From positions 1 to 29,818 of the forward strand of contig SLBH01000219.1 in assembly GCA_007126415.1 (NCBI GenBank): a DNA stretch of 29,818 bases, given 5' to 3'. Below are positions 1-7,981 of this stretch, piece after piece. The stretch is from Spirochaetales bacterium. Lineage in GTDB: Bacteria > Spirochaetota > Spirochaetia > DSM-27196 > SLAA01. Position 1 is the stretch's first letter; the number at the start of each line of letters is the position of its first letter. Under the pieces are notes generated by a model. The model saw only the letters and a list, made by a program, of their open reading frames with translations, did not search any database and was not told where the DNA came from. Made by a program: the position numbers and the translations under genes.

Positions 1-2218
1 CCCTCGTATCGGCGTCCAAGGAATCAGTGCGGCCGGCCGCAGCCGCGCGATCCGCTCCAACGCCTGTAGCCTCGAGCAATCGCTCCGTTCGCCCAACCTC
101 GCCCTGATACGTCTCGACACCCGCCGGGAGTGCGTCTATTGCGACGCTGCGCACCTTGTACCCGTCGCTACGGTAGGTGGCGTAGTACAGCGTATCCTCG
201 AACGCCTCGGCCGCAAGAACCCCAACGCGGTCAACGTACACCGGGCGCGGGTTGGCCTCGCCGTCCGGCGCGTATCGCCTCCACTCGTGAAGCACCAGCG
301 GTCCGCCGGTATCGGGTTGTTTTCGGGTCTCGAGGCTGAACAGCAGGCGGTCCGAGCCGGCGTAACGCGCCCGATACGCAGGACGGTGCTCCGGTGTCGG
401 GATGCGCTGCGGCGCCTCGCTCGCCCGCCGCCCGGGGCTCGGCAGCTCAAGCTCGTAAACGCTCTGCTTGCCGCGGTGGTTTTCGGTGAACACCAACCGC
501 TCCCCGTCGGGCGAGGGTTGCGGCCAGTACAGCCGCCGGCCGCCGGCCGGCTCGTAGAGCGCTGCGGTCTCGCCGGTTGCGAGCTCAACCCACACCAAGC
601 GTTGCTCCGCGCCCCGACGCTGCACCGCCACCGCGTGCCGCCGCCCAACGAACACCGGATGGTAGTAGCCGCCGACGTCGCTGCCGCCGCTGCCCTCGCG
701 GCCGCTGCCGTCACCTTCTCCGTCGCCGTCGCTATCGCCGCTGCTGCCACCGCCGGGCGGCGGCACGCGCCGCACGCCGCGCCCCTCATCCCACAGATAC
801 AGCGTCGCATCCTGGCGCAACGGCCCGGCGTGGTGCAGGCTCGAGCGGTAGGCGCTGAAGAGAATGCGTGTGCCGTCGGGCGTAACGTCGAAGCTGTCGC
901 CGTCGACGAGCGTTCCGGTACGCAGCAGCTCGTTGAACTCAGGCTCGTCGTACATAAGCTCGCCGCCGGCACGCCCACCCTCGCGGGCTTCGCCGAGGTG
1001 ATCGAGTTTAACGCGCACAATCGCAGCCGGCCGATCGGGGCGCGTTCGGTAGAGATACAACGAGCCGTCGGCAACTCGCGGTAAATGGTAGTCACCGATG
1101 TGCTCCGGGCTCACCGGATCACCGGCGGGAAGCCGGCGTCTCCAGCCGTAGCGCTCCTCGAGCCTCCGCGTCATAAACAGGTAGTTGTGCTCGGCCGATA
1201 CCCCGGTAACACTCTCGATCGCCCGGTTCCAACTGAACAACGGCAGCCGCAGGTACTCTTGGTGGATGCGCGCAATTACGTCCTCGCCGTACTCGTCGAT
1301 CAAGTAATCGACCATGAGATAGCCGGCGACATAGAAGCGTCCGCGCGGAGGCCGGTACGACTCGAACCCTGCGCGGGCGTAATCGAACATGCGCTCCTCG
1401 ATGATCGGAGCGGCGTAGTAGTGCTCAAAATACGGTGAGCGCCCGCGCCCCCCTTCGGTGAAGCGCGTCTCGGCGTCCACCCCAACGCCCTCAATTGCCC
1501 AGCCCGGCAGAAACGCCCCCGGCAGCGCCAGAAACGGCTCACCGAACACCCGGCTGAGCGCACCGCGCACTCCACCTTCGTACATGAAATGCAGATGATG
1601 CGCGAGCTCGTGCACAAACACGAGGCGCAACCAATCCTCGGTTCGCGCACCGATCCAGGGCACCGAGGGGCTCGCGACATGGACCGCGATATGGTTCGGC
1701 GGCAGCGGCATGAAGTACCCGTTTGCGGCGTCGGTTCGTCCGTTGACCCAGACGCGAATGCGCCGCCGCGGGCGATTATCCAGGAACTCGGCGAGCTGTT
1801 CGTAGGTCTCGTCGGCGTACTCCGCGATCGCCGCGGCGCTTTCGCGGTCACGCGGTTCGTAGATAATGCGAAAGTGTTCGGTGTCGATCCGGCGGTAGCC
1901 GCGGAACGCCCCAGACGGCGCCCCGGACGGCGCCCCACGCGGGGCCGCATCGTCCGCCACCCCCTGCCCCTCGCCGGCCTGCTCGTCAACCACCCGCGCT
2001 TGGGTTGCCCGCGCATCACCTGCCCGCGCCTCGGCTGTCCGCGCATCGCCTGCCCGCGTTTCGGCCGCCTGCGTGGCCGCGGCCTGCGCGTCGGCCGCTC
2101 GCGCGGCCGGCACCGCCAACAACGAGAAGACCAGCGCGAGCCACACACTCAGATTTAGCCGGCTCCGGATTACAACGCGCCACCGGCGTGCCCGGCGATT
2201 TGCCCTTGTCGAACTCAC
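1..2218 (-). CDS. Secreted HEXXH zinc metallopeptidase with probable beta-propeller (partial, C-terminus outside window)
   Basis: Reading the minus strand from a GTG at 2218 gives an uninterrupted frame of 739 codons that leaves the window without a stop. It begins with a basic n-region, a hydrophobic core and an Ala-Arg-Ala cleavage site before Ala-Asp-Ala-Gln, so it should be exported. Next comes an Ala/Arg/Asp-rich repeat segment (about residues 45-95). A catalytic domain follows with HELAHH at 203-208 and a downstream PGWAIEG whose Glu is residue 243; HEXXH plus a distal WxxEG glutamate is the gluzincin (clan MA) zinc site. From about residue 350 the chain shows repeated strand pairs with SPDGERLVF- and TPDGTRILFS-type motifs, as in TolB/PD40 propellers, broken by a Gly/Ser/Asp-rich stretch (encoded near 660-770). 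There is no Shine-Dalgarno, but a TATACT lies 8 nt before the GTG. Many related chains end in an outer-membrane barrel; whether this one does cannot be seen here. The long reading frames on the opposite strand are shadows. Confidence 0.82.
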   Translation of the reverse strand, partial: MSSTRANRRARRWRVVIRSRLNLSVWLALVFSLLAVPAARAADAQAAATQAAETRAGDARTAEARAGDARATQARVVDEQAGEGQGVADDAAPRGAPSGAPSGAFRGYRRIDTEHFRIIYEPRDRESAAAIAEYADETYEQLAEFLDNRPRRRIRVWVNGRTDAANGYFMPLPPNHIAVHVASPSVPWIGARTEDWLRLVFVHELAHHLHFMYEGGVRGALSRVFGEPFLALPGAFLPGWAIEGVGVDAETRFTEGGRGRSPYFEHYYAAPIIEERMFDYARAGFESYRPPRGRFYVAGYLMVDYLIDEYGEDVIARIHQEYLRLPLFSWNRAIESVTGVSAEHNYLFMTRRLEERYGWRRRLPAGDPVSPEHIGDYHLPRVADGSLYLYRTRPDRPAAIVRVKLDHLGEAREGGRAGGELMYDEPEFNELLRTGTLVDGDSFDVTPDGTRILFSAYRSSLHHAGPLRQDATLYLWDEGRGVRRVPPPGGGSSGDSDGDGEGDGSGREGSGGSDVGGYYHPVFVGRRHAVAVQRRGAEQRLVWVELATGETAALYEPAGGRRLYWPQPSPDGERLVFTENHRGKQSVYELELPSPGRRASEAPQRIPTPEHRPAYRARYAGSDRLLFSLETRKQPDTGGPLVLHEWRRYAPDGEANPRPVYVDRVGVLAAEAFEDTLYYATYRSDGYKVRSVAIDALPAGVETYQGEVGRTERLLEATGVGADRAAAAGRTDSLDADTR
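1914..1937. repeat. Two 12-bp tandem units inside the metallopeptidase gene
   Basis: GACGGCGCCCCG is followed directly by GACGGCGCCCCA. In the minus-strand gene the repeat encodes a Pro-Ser-Gly-Ala type linker just before the catalytic domain. Confidence 0.7.
1999..2058. repeat. Two imperfect 30-bp tandem units encoding a 10-residue repeat
   Basis: Two adjacent 30-bp units share the core GCGCATC(A/G)CCTGCCCGCG. Each encodes ten residues of the type Arg-Ala-Gly-Asp-Ala-Arg in the mature N-terminus of the secreted metallopeptidase, directly after the signal peptide. The preserved frame suggests a recent in-frame duplication. Confidence 0.65.
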
Positions 2219-2234
2219 AAATCGGGAGTATACC
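2206..2234 (+). promoter_or_regulatory. Candidate sigma-70 promoter for the DinB-like gene
   Basis: TTGTCG (2206-2211), a 17-bp spacer and TATACC (2229-2234) face right toward the gene starting at 2302. Each hexamer matches consensus at 4 of 6 positions. It overlaps the leftward -10 box of the divergent metallopeptidase gene, so the two promoters may interfere. Confidence 0.35.
2227..2232 (-). promoter_or_regulatory. -10 box (TATACT) for the metallopeptidase gene
   Basis: On the minus strand TATACT ends 8 nt before the GTG at 2218. That places the expected transcription start at or within about 3 nt of the start codon, and no ribosome binding site is present. The -35 region is weak (TTGCTC at 16 bp). 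Confidence 0.45.
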
Positions 2235-2301
2235 CTAGAATGTGATCCGAGCAAACGCAACGGAAACCAACTAAACCAACTGAGGATAGAGGAGACGCTC
2301 G

Positions 2302-2787
2302 ATGGCCACAATCGACACTACAGTCCTGCGCGATGCGGTGCTTGCGTTGCTTCAAGAAGCCTATGTCGGCCCGGAGAATCCCGAGATGCCGTGGTTCGCC
2401 GACAACGCCCCGGAAACCGGCGTGCTCGGCACTCTGAGCGAGGTCTCGGCCGCACAGGCGAGCACGCCGCTCGGCACCGACGACGCCACGATTGCGGCGC
2501 ACACCGCGCATCTGCGCTTCGCGCTCTCGCTCGCAAATCGAGCGTATCGCGGCGAGAACCCCTACCCCGACGCCGACTGGGACGCGAGCTGGACAACGCG
2601 CAGCGTAACCGAGGCTGAGTGGGACCGGCTACGCGCCGAGCTCCGAAGCCAATACGATCAGCTACGCGAAGCGCTCGCGCAGGAGCTCCCATGGGACGCC
2701 CCGATGGTACTCCCCGGCACACTCGGCCAGATCGCCCACGGCGCATGGCACCTCGGCGCTATCCGCACCTTGCTCGAGATGTTGTGA
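2302..2787 (+). CDS. DinB-like domain protein
   Basis: A 161-residue cytoplasmic protein with no signal peptide or membrane segment. It looks like a four-helix DinB/YfiT-type protein. The C-terminal signature GQIAHGAWHLGAIR (about 142-155) is typical of this superfamily, with His146 and His150. His67 and His70 in an earlier helix are further candidates for the usual metal-binding histidines. Members of the superfamily include thiol-dependent transferases and many proteins of unknown role, so only the fold is assigned. The start is well supported: AGAGGAGA lies about 8 nt before the ATG. It is transcribed away from the metallopeptidase gene and followed by a 96-bp gap with its own candidate promoter, so it is probably monocistronic. 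Confidence 0.8.
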   Translation: MATIDTTVLRDAVLALLQEAYVGPENPEMPWFADNAPETGVLGTLSEVSAAQASTPLGTDDATIAAHTAHLRFALSLANRAYRGENPYPDADWDASWTTRSVTEAEWDRLRAELRSQYDQLREALAQELPWDAPMVLPGTLGQIAHGAWHLGAIRTLLEML

Positions 2788-2870
2788 CGGCTCGGGGACC
2801 GCGGCTTCGAAATCGGCGCAAGAGTGAGGTAAAATGGTCGCAAAGAGTGGTTTGGTCTTCGACACTACGT

Positions 2871-2876
2871 TACACT
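2871..2876 (+). promoter_or_regulatory. Candidate -10 box (TACACT) for the subtilase gene
   Basis: TACACT lies 7 nt before the ATG at 2884, and no Shine-Dalgarno is present. The -35 region is not recognisable. It is listed because the spacing matches the SD-less starts elsewhere in the window. Confidence 0.3.
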
Positions 2877-2883
2877 ATCTACT

Positions 2884-4761
2884 ATGCCGACCGTGCGACC
2901 CAACATCGAAAAGCCGAGCCTCGTTTTTGACCACAATGGCGGCATCCGTCTCCCGTCTATGAGACCTGGAACGCGAGTGCACCGGGCAATCGTCGTGGCC
3001 GCTTCAATCTGCTTCTTGAGCGCGCTCGCCGCCTGCTCGAATCCGTTCGGGTCTTCTGATTTGAGTTCCAGTTCGGTAGCCGAGCTTCCTGAGAGATTGG
3101 CATTGGAACCGAACGGCGGAGTTTTCACTGAGCTATCCGACGACCACCTGACGATCAGGATCGAACCAATCAATACTGAGTACGAACCGGAAGCCATATA
3201 CTACACGCTCGACAACACGACACCGACCTCCGATTCCGAGGAGTATCCGGATGGCGGGATCTCCGTATCTGAGACATCATTCGTACGAGCCAAAGCAGTT
3301 TTCCCCGAGAGTAGCGGTGAGCCCGATGCGTACACCGCCGGTCTGTTCGTCGTCGCCGACGTTTTAACCGAACCAGATGATGATCTCTATAAACAAGACG
3401 ACGGTCAGTGGCACTACCGGAATATTCAAATGCCGAAGGCCTGGACGATTCTGGCCGACACACGCTTACACGATGGCGGCCCGGCGGGCGCAGACTTGAC
3501 GCCCCAAGATGACCCCATACGCGTGGCGGTTCTCGATACCGGGTACCATGCCCACGAAGACCTGTGCGAGAATATCACGCACTGTAACGATGACGACGGC
3601 GATGGATATAATTTTTTTGACACCGACGACCATAGTGACCCGTCTTTGAACTCAGACGACGACCCTCACGGCACACACGTCTCGGGAACCATAGCTTCGG
3701 TTACTAATAACGGAGCCGGTGTCGCCGGCGTCGGCTGGGACGGGAAAGGCGAAACCGCAGGAGGCAGCCATATAGCTGTGCTGCCTGTGCGTGTTCTCGA
3801 TGACGACGGCAACGGCTCAACGGAGAGCATTACGGAAGGCGTGCTTTACGCAGCGGGATTAGAAACTGACGCCGATGTTTCTACACCAACCCCCGCTGCA
3901 GCAGTGATCAATCTCAGCTTGGGCGGCGTAGGCACTGCACACGATAGCATACTCTACACAGCCATCCAGCAAGCGGTTGACGCCGGCGTCACCGTGATTG
4001 CAGCCGTCGGCAACGACAACGGTGGGAGCGTCCGGTTCCCCGCTAATTTCGACAACACTATCGCGGTGAGTGCTACCACCAGCTACAACGATCTTGCGGA
4101 GTACTCCAACCTTGGGCCGGAGGTTGATTTCGCAGCCCCGGGCGGCACCGAGTCCAAACTGGTATGGAGCACCTGGAGCGATACCCAATACGCGGGGTCG
4201 GCCGGCACCTCAATGGCCGCGCCGCATGTTTCCGGCGTGGTAGGGTTGTTGTACGCGTACCAGCCGGAGTTGAGGCAAGCGGAGGTGTACGAGATCTTGA
4301 AGCGCTCCGCCAAACTGGTGGACGGGGCCGAGGGGCACACCGAGGAGTATGGGTGGGGCCTGATAGACGCCGAGGCGGCGTTGCGTACGCTGCTTACCCA
4401 CCATGAGACCGAAGGCTGGGGCACCGGAACAAGCTCCGCGGCGTTGACCACACAGAGCGGTGGTAGCGGGAGCACCGAGTCAAGCGAGATAGATTGGGAG
4501 AACGCCGAGTACGAAGCCAATACCTTACTCGTACGTTTTCGTGAAGACCGAGAAACCGGCCCAACAGCCCAGCGACGCCGAGAGCGGAGGGCGTCCGAGT
4601 TGGCGCGGGTTCATAATCTGGAATCGCTTCGGATGCGTGGCAAACTCGGGGTCGCTCGGGTACCGTCTGAGCGTGCATTACCCGAGGTTGCACGGCAGCT
4701 TGCCGACGACCCAACCGTTGAGCACGTTCAACCGAATTACATCTACCGCGCTATTCGCTGA
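2884..4761 (+). CDS. Subtilisin-like (S8) serine peptidase lipoprotein with C-terminal propeptide-like domain
   Basis: A 625-residue endopeptidase predicted to be lipid-anchored outside the cytoplasm. A hydrophobic segment ends in Leu-Ala-Ala-Cys (Cys51), followed by SNPFG. A small domain (about 70-150) has the IYYTLDNTTPT signature of chitobiase-like/Fn3-type modules. The catalytic domain has Asp218 (VAVLDTGY), His262 (DPHGTHVSG), oxyanion Asn377 (VGNDNGG) and Ser443 (AGTSMAAPHVSG), so it should be active. The last 80 residues (about 546-625) resemble the fervidolysin-type propeptide that normally precedes S8 catalytic domains: NTLLVRF at the front, DDPTVEHVQPNYIY at the end. Here it follows the catalytic domain. 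The start is uncertain: ATG 2884 has a -10-like box 7 nt upstream, while ATG 2959 would give a more typical 25-residue signal before the Cys (then Cys26). Neither has a ribosome binding site. It converges on the lipoprotein operon with a 20-nt gap. Confidence 0.88.
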   Translation: MPTVRPNIEKPSLVFDHNGGIRLPSMRPGTRVHRAIVVAASICFLSALAACSNPFGSSDLSSSSVAELPERLALEPNGGVFTELSDDHLTIRIEPINTEYEPEAIYYTLDNTTPTSDSEEYPDGGISVSETSFVRAKAVFPESSGEPDAYTAGLFVVADVLTEPDDDLYKQDDGQWHYRNIQMPKAWTILADTRLHDGGPAGADLTPQDDPIRVAVLDTGYHAHEDLCENITHCNDDDGDGYNFFDTDDHSDPSLNSDDDPHGTHVSGTIASVTNNGAGVAGVGWDGKGETAGGSHIAVLPVRVLDDDGNGSTESITEGVLYAAGLETDADVSTPTPAAAVINLSLGGVGTAHDSILYTAIQQAVDAGVTVIAAVGNDNGGSVRFPANFDNTIAVSATTSYNDLAEYSNLGPEVDFAAPGGTESKLVWSTWSDTQYAGSAGTSMAAPHVSGVVGLLYAYQPELRQAEVYEILKRSAKLVDGAEGHTEEYGWGLIDAEAALRTLLTHHETEGWGTGTSSAALTTQSGGSGSTESSEIDWENAEYEANTLLVRFREDRETGPTAQRRRERRASELARVHNLESLRMRGKLGVARVPSERALPEVARQLADDPTVEHVQPNYIYRAIR

Positions 4762-4781
4762 AGCCAGCGGGGAATGTCCCG

Positions 4782-5306
4782 TTACGGCTGCGTCACGGTG
4801 AGCGAATGGGACCCCGAATACAGATCACCGTCTATGGTCACCTCGAGTACAATGAGCACTGAGGTCCCGACCGAGAAGGATGCTTCCTCGGTGTCGATCG
4901 TTAGTTCTGATCTATTCTCGTCTTCGCTCTCCAGCAACTCGATTGCTACGCCTGGAACACTATCGGCCGGATCGCCGTTTACCCGCCAGCGATAAGCGAC
5001 TGTTTCGCCGAAACCGACGCTGCTGACAGCAAAACTCTCACCGAGCTTCACTTCGTTCTCAGGCTCGCCGTCGAACAAAGCAAGGTCTTCCTGCAGATCA
5101 AGCTCAACCTCAATGTGTCCGGCACCGGTATCCGGCTCCGAGGAACCCTCAGAACCACCGCTACTCCCTCCCCCGGAGGAGGATCCGAACGGATTCGAAC
5201 ACGAGAAGAGGAGCAGCGCGCCGGCGATCAAAACTACGGCTCGCGTTATCGCCGGTTTGGCCAACAAAGGATTCTCTCCGTGTGAGAGCGTTCTTACTGC
5301 ACGCAT
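4782..5306 (-). CDS. Small lipoprotein, single C-terminal-type (Ig-like) module
   Basis: A 174-residue lipoprotein: basic n-region, hydrophobic core, lipobox LLFSC (Cys36), then SNPFGSS and a Gly/Ser/Glu spacer. The rest (about 65-174) is one acidic, beta-rich domain with AYRWRVNGD in the middle and LYSGSHSLTV at the end. It aligns by eye with the last ~110 residues of the first gene of this operon (LRWRIEGE ... LYSGAHSVTI), so it looks like that gene's second module carried alone. I do not recognise a catalytic motif; a surface or periplasmic binding role is only a guess. The start at 5306 is chosen because AGGGGAG lies 5 nt upstream; a longer frame to 5351 has no such signal. It is the last of three genes, 28 nt after its neighbour. 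Confidence 0.78.
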   Translation of the reverse strand: MRAVRTLSHGENPLLAKPAITRAVVLIAGALLLFSCSNPFGSSSGGGSSGGSEGSSEPDTGAGHIEVELDLQEDLALFDGEPENEVKLGESFAVSSVGFGETVAYRWRVNGDPADSVPGVAIELLESEDENRSELTIDTEEASFSVGTSVLIVLEVTIDGDLYSGSHSLTVTQP

Positions 5307-5334
5307 GATAGCTCCCCTGACCTCACGAGCCGTC

Positions 5335-6618
5335 TCAGTTTTCTTCACCAAGCACCCCGCCCCAGATCAAGTCTTCGTAAGCGTCTCCGTCGTCGCCTTC
5401 AAACACATTCACGGAATCGAAATCCGTATCGTCGGTGTACGAGAGGTCGACCTCGAAATCGCCGAAGGTCCAGTTTGTGCCGCCGCCCGCGAACTCGATC
5501 GAAAACTCGGTATCTGCCGGCACCCCGAACGCTATCCGCGTGAACTCGTCGCTCACGTAGAACACATCGACCTCAGGTTGTGGTGTGCCGTCTCCGAACT
5601 CTATTTCACCCTCGCCGTCAAGCTCACTAACCGTGACTCTGCGAGGTTCGGTATTCGAACTATCCAACCGCACGATCAGCTTCACCACGGCAAACTGGTC
5701 AAACGCCGGAAACTCAATTGCGCCTGCTCCGTTCGCAAGATGCCCGAACTCGCCCTCGTCCGACGTCCAGTCGGGATCATCGGGGTCCTCGTTGATGGCG
5801 TCTTCCACCACCTGTTCAACCGTCTCAACAACTTGCTGAGTTGCCTTTTCGTTATCAAGCAAGAAACTAATCGCATGACGCGTGGTAATATTCTTGTACA
5901 CGTATACGAGCTCATCGACCACTACGTCGCCGTCGAGCCTGACGGTCAACCAGAACGAGCCCGCGTTACGCGGATTCTCGGCGACCGTGATCGACTGTAC
6001 GTTACCGCTGCCGCTTTCGATCTCAGCGTCCTGCCAGACGCCGTTGCTTCCGTCGGTAGGCTCGTCTCCGGTTTCTACCACGGTACGGTACTCGGCGTGC
6101 TCTACCGCGTTACTTGCCGACCACTCAACGCTCACCTCGTAAGCGCCTTCACCGCTGCCGAGATACCGGAGCGTGACATTCGCCGGGGTAAAGCTACCGG
6201 CAGTGACCGAAATTTCGTCCTCGCCGCGCAACAGTATCTCGCTTTCAGCATCCCGCGCATCGATCTCGACAGTCCAGTTTCCAGGCACTACATCGACAAA
6301 TCGCACACCTTCGGGAAACTCGCCTTCAGCAGCAGGAGTCACCTCCAGTGGATCCGGCTGCGTGGCACCTTCAGGGCCGTCGACCAGAAACACGTGATAG
6401 GAGTCGATGGTGCTGCGGTCCAACTCCGGGAAAACGGTGAGCGCTCCGATACCGTCGTCTTGCGCGGTTGAGACCTCAACGCCGCCGCCGGATAACGTAC
6501 GAGCGGTCTCATCACCCGTCTCGGCACCGAACGGGCTGCTGCACCCCACAAACACGAGCACAGCAAACATACCCGCAGCGCCAATCCATATACGTTGCGT
6601 TAAATTGCGATTACGCAT
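5335..6618 (-). CDS. Lipoprotein, paralogue of its upstream neighbour (N-terminal module)
   Basis: A 427-residue lipoprotein with lipobox FVGC (Cys26) followed by SSPFG. Its first ~240 residues align by eye with the first module of the upstream gene: LTVFPELD against QTVFPEFS, VDVVPGNWTVEI against LDLVPDTWTVTI, and LVYVYKNI against LWYVYANV. These beta-rich segments look like tandem sandwich domains. The remainder (about 250-427) contains an acidic strand-rich region (VRLDSSNTEPRRVTVSELDG, then FEVDLSYTDD) and lacks the LYSG-type module of its two neighbours. No catalytic motif is visible. The start at 6618 is supported by GGGAG 8 nt upstream; the frame's extension to 6669 is not. It is the middle gene of three, separated by 28 nt on each side. 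Confidence 0.78.
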   Translation of the reverse strand: MRNRNLTQRIWIGAAGMFAVLVFVGCSSPFGAETGDETARTLSGGGVEVSTAQDDGIGALTVFPELDRSTIDSYHVFLVDGPEGATQPDPLEVTPAAEGEFPEGVRFVDVVPGNWTVEIDARDAESEILLRGEDEISVTAGSFTPANVTLRYLGSGEGAYEVSVEWSASNAVEHAEYRTVVETGDEPTDGSNGVWQDAEIESGSGNVQSITVAENPRNAGSFWLTVRLDGDVVVDELVYVYKNITTRHAISFLLDNEKATQQVVETVEQVVEDAINEDPDDPDWTSDEGEFGHLANGAGAIEFPAFDQFAVVKLIVRLDSSNTEPRRVTVSELDGEGEIEFGDGTPQPEVDVFYVSDEFTRIAFGVPADTEFSIEFAGGGTNWTFGDFEVDLSYTDDTDFDSVNVFEGDDGDAYEDLIWGGVLGEEN

Positions 6619-6646
6619 AACCGTTCTCCCGTTGAAACGCTCCACC

Positions 6647-7873
6647 CTATTGTTCCGTCGCGGGCTCAATCGTAACGCTATGCGCGCCGGAATACAGCAT
6701 ACCGTCGAGTTCTACTACCAGGGTCACAACAATCGTACGCCCGGCCGCGTCTTCTTGCGGCGTAAAACTGAGCGTATCGCCGTCAATCGTGATCGAACCC
6801 AGTCCGTCGAGTTGCTCGCCGTCTTCGACATACTCGCCTTCAATCCTCCATCTGAGGATCGCATCGTCGGCGAACGAATCCCATGCGGCGTTCAGCGCAA
6901 ACTCAGATCCGGCCGCAACGCTCGAGTCCGCAGCTCCCTCGAAAAACTGCTCGAGGTCTTCAAAATCCTCAATCGTGACGGTGAAGGTAGCTCCGCCCCC
7001 GAAAGAAAACTGATGTTCGGTCAGTTCCACTGAGTTCTGGGTTTCAACGTTGGCGTACACGTACCACAGCTCGTCGTATCGGGCCACAATCTGGTACGGG
7101 TCCGGTTTGTTGGAGTTCAAGGTAGCGGTCAGGAAGTACCGGCCTGCCGGCAGCTCTCGCTCAATCGTGAGTACTTGTTCATCCACGTTGAACAACACCT
7201 CGTGTTCAGTAGGATCAACCGCGAAAGTCGTCTCGCTGTCATCAGCGTCAGCGAGCGTTATCTCATAGTTCTCAATGAAGTCTGCTGTGTCTTGATACTC
7301 GGTACCGACGCTCTCGGGCCAGGTCAGCGTGAACCTGATGCTGCCGTGATCGTCACCCGCCGCCTCGGCGTCCAACAACTCTACGCCGACCTCCACGCTC
7401 GTAATCTGCCCACGCTCAACCACAACCGAGCTTTCGCCGCGCACCAGCTTTGGACCGTCGGTCGGTTCCCCGCCGCCCGGATCACCGAACCCTTCAATCG
7501 TTACGGTCCAGGTGTCCGGAACCAAGTCCAGAAACTCGGCGCCGTCCGGCTGCCCGTCCACCGCGTCAACAACCTGCGCATCCGGCTCGGGCGCTTCGGA
7601 ATTGTTCGTGAGCTCCACGCGGTAATGCATAACCTCGGTCAGCGAGAACTCCGGGAACACTGTTTGAGCGCTGAGGCCTTCGCCATCGGGCTGTACGCCG
7701 GTGACGCTCACGCTACCGGTAGCCGAGCCGTCGGCGTTACCGCCGTCCGAACCGTCCGAGCCTCCGAACGGATTTGAACACCCGGCGGCGATGAGGGCTA
7801 TCACCCCGATGGCGGCAATCAGCGCGTAGCGAGCGAAAGGCTTCGCTCCTCGAGTAGCGGTTTTCGCGGTCAT
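6647..7873 (-). CDS. Lipoprotein with two modules, first gene of a three-lipoprotein operon
   Basis: A 408-residue lipoprotein: MTAKTATRGAK n-region, hydrophobic core, lipobox IAAGC (Cys32), then SNPFGGSDGSDGG. The first module (about 50-290) carries TVFPEFS, FLDLVPDTWTVTI and ELWYVYANV; the second (about 295-408) carries LRWRIEGE and ends LYSGAHSVTI. The two following genes each carry one of these modules, so this gene looks like the full-length form. The protein is strongly acidic. I do not know its function; extracytoplasmic beta-sandwich lipoproteins of this kind often bind ligands or partners. Start at 7873 is supported by AAGGAG 8 nt upstream. The frame continues open to 8113, but that extension crosses the promoter at 7953-7981 and would bury the signal peptide. 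Confidence 0.8.
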   Translation of the reverse strand: MTAKTATRGAKPFARYALIAAIGVIALIAAGCSNPFGGSDGSDGGNADGSATGSVSVTGVQPDGEGLSAQTVFPEFSLTEVMHYRVELTNNSEAPEPDAQVVDAVDGQPDGAEFLDLVPDTWTVTIEGFGDPGGGEPTDGPKLVRGESSVVVERGQITSVEVGVELLDAEAAGDDHGSIRFTLTWPESVGTEYQDTADFIENYEITLADADDSETTFAVDPTEHEVLFNVDEQVLTIERELPAGRYFLTATLNSNKPDPYQIVARYDELWYVYANVETQNSVELTEHQFSFGGGATFTVTIEDFEDLEQFFEGAADSSVAAGSEFALNAAWDSFADDAILRWRIEGEYVEDGEQLDGLGSITIDGDTLSFTPQEDAAGRTIVVTLVVELDGMLYSGAHSVTIEPATEQ

Positions 7874-7952
7874 TTTTGAGCTCCTTCTATAACTGTTGAA
7901 GGCGATATCGACGTGTGGCACGCACGATTTTTTGTTATCCGAACCGGACAGA

Positions 7953-7981
7953 AGTCTATAAAAACCATCGGCATTTGTCAA
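7953..7981 (-). promoter_or_regulatory. Sigma-70 promoter of the three-lipoprotein operon
   Basis: Read on the minus strand: TTGACA (7981-7976), a 17-bp spacer, TAGACT (7958-7953). The -35 is a perfect consensus and an AT-rich tract precedes the -10. This gives a leader of about 70 nt before the first start at 7873. It is the strongest promoter-like sequence in the window and suggests high constitutive expression. Confidence 0.7.

Noticed and set aside
136..1095. 319-codon minus-strand frame and the 265-codon plus-strand frame (287-1084)
   Set aside because: Both are Arg/Ala/Ser-rich shadows of the metallopeptidase gene, which runs in another minus-strand frame and is open at the window edge.
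1300..2148. 282-codon minus-strand frame
   Set aside because: Arg/Pro-rich composition without domains; the neighbouring frame has a signal peptide and an HEXXH motif.
4762..4789. Terminator hairpin between the subtilase and the lipoprotein operon
   Set aside because: Only two 4-bp stems (AGCC/GGCT and CGGG/CCCG) with an internal loop, partly inside the converging gene, and no U-tract.
5113..6471. 452-codon plus-strand frame opposite the lipoprotein operon
   Set aside because: No ribosome binding site or recognisable domain; it mirrors two lipoprotein genes with signal peptides, ribosome binding sites and paralogy.
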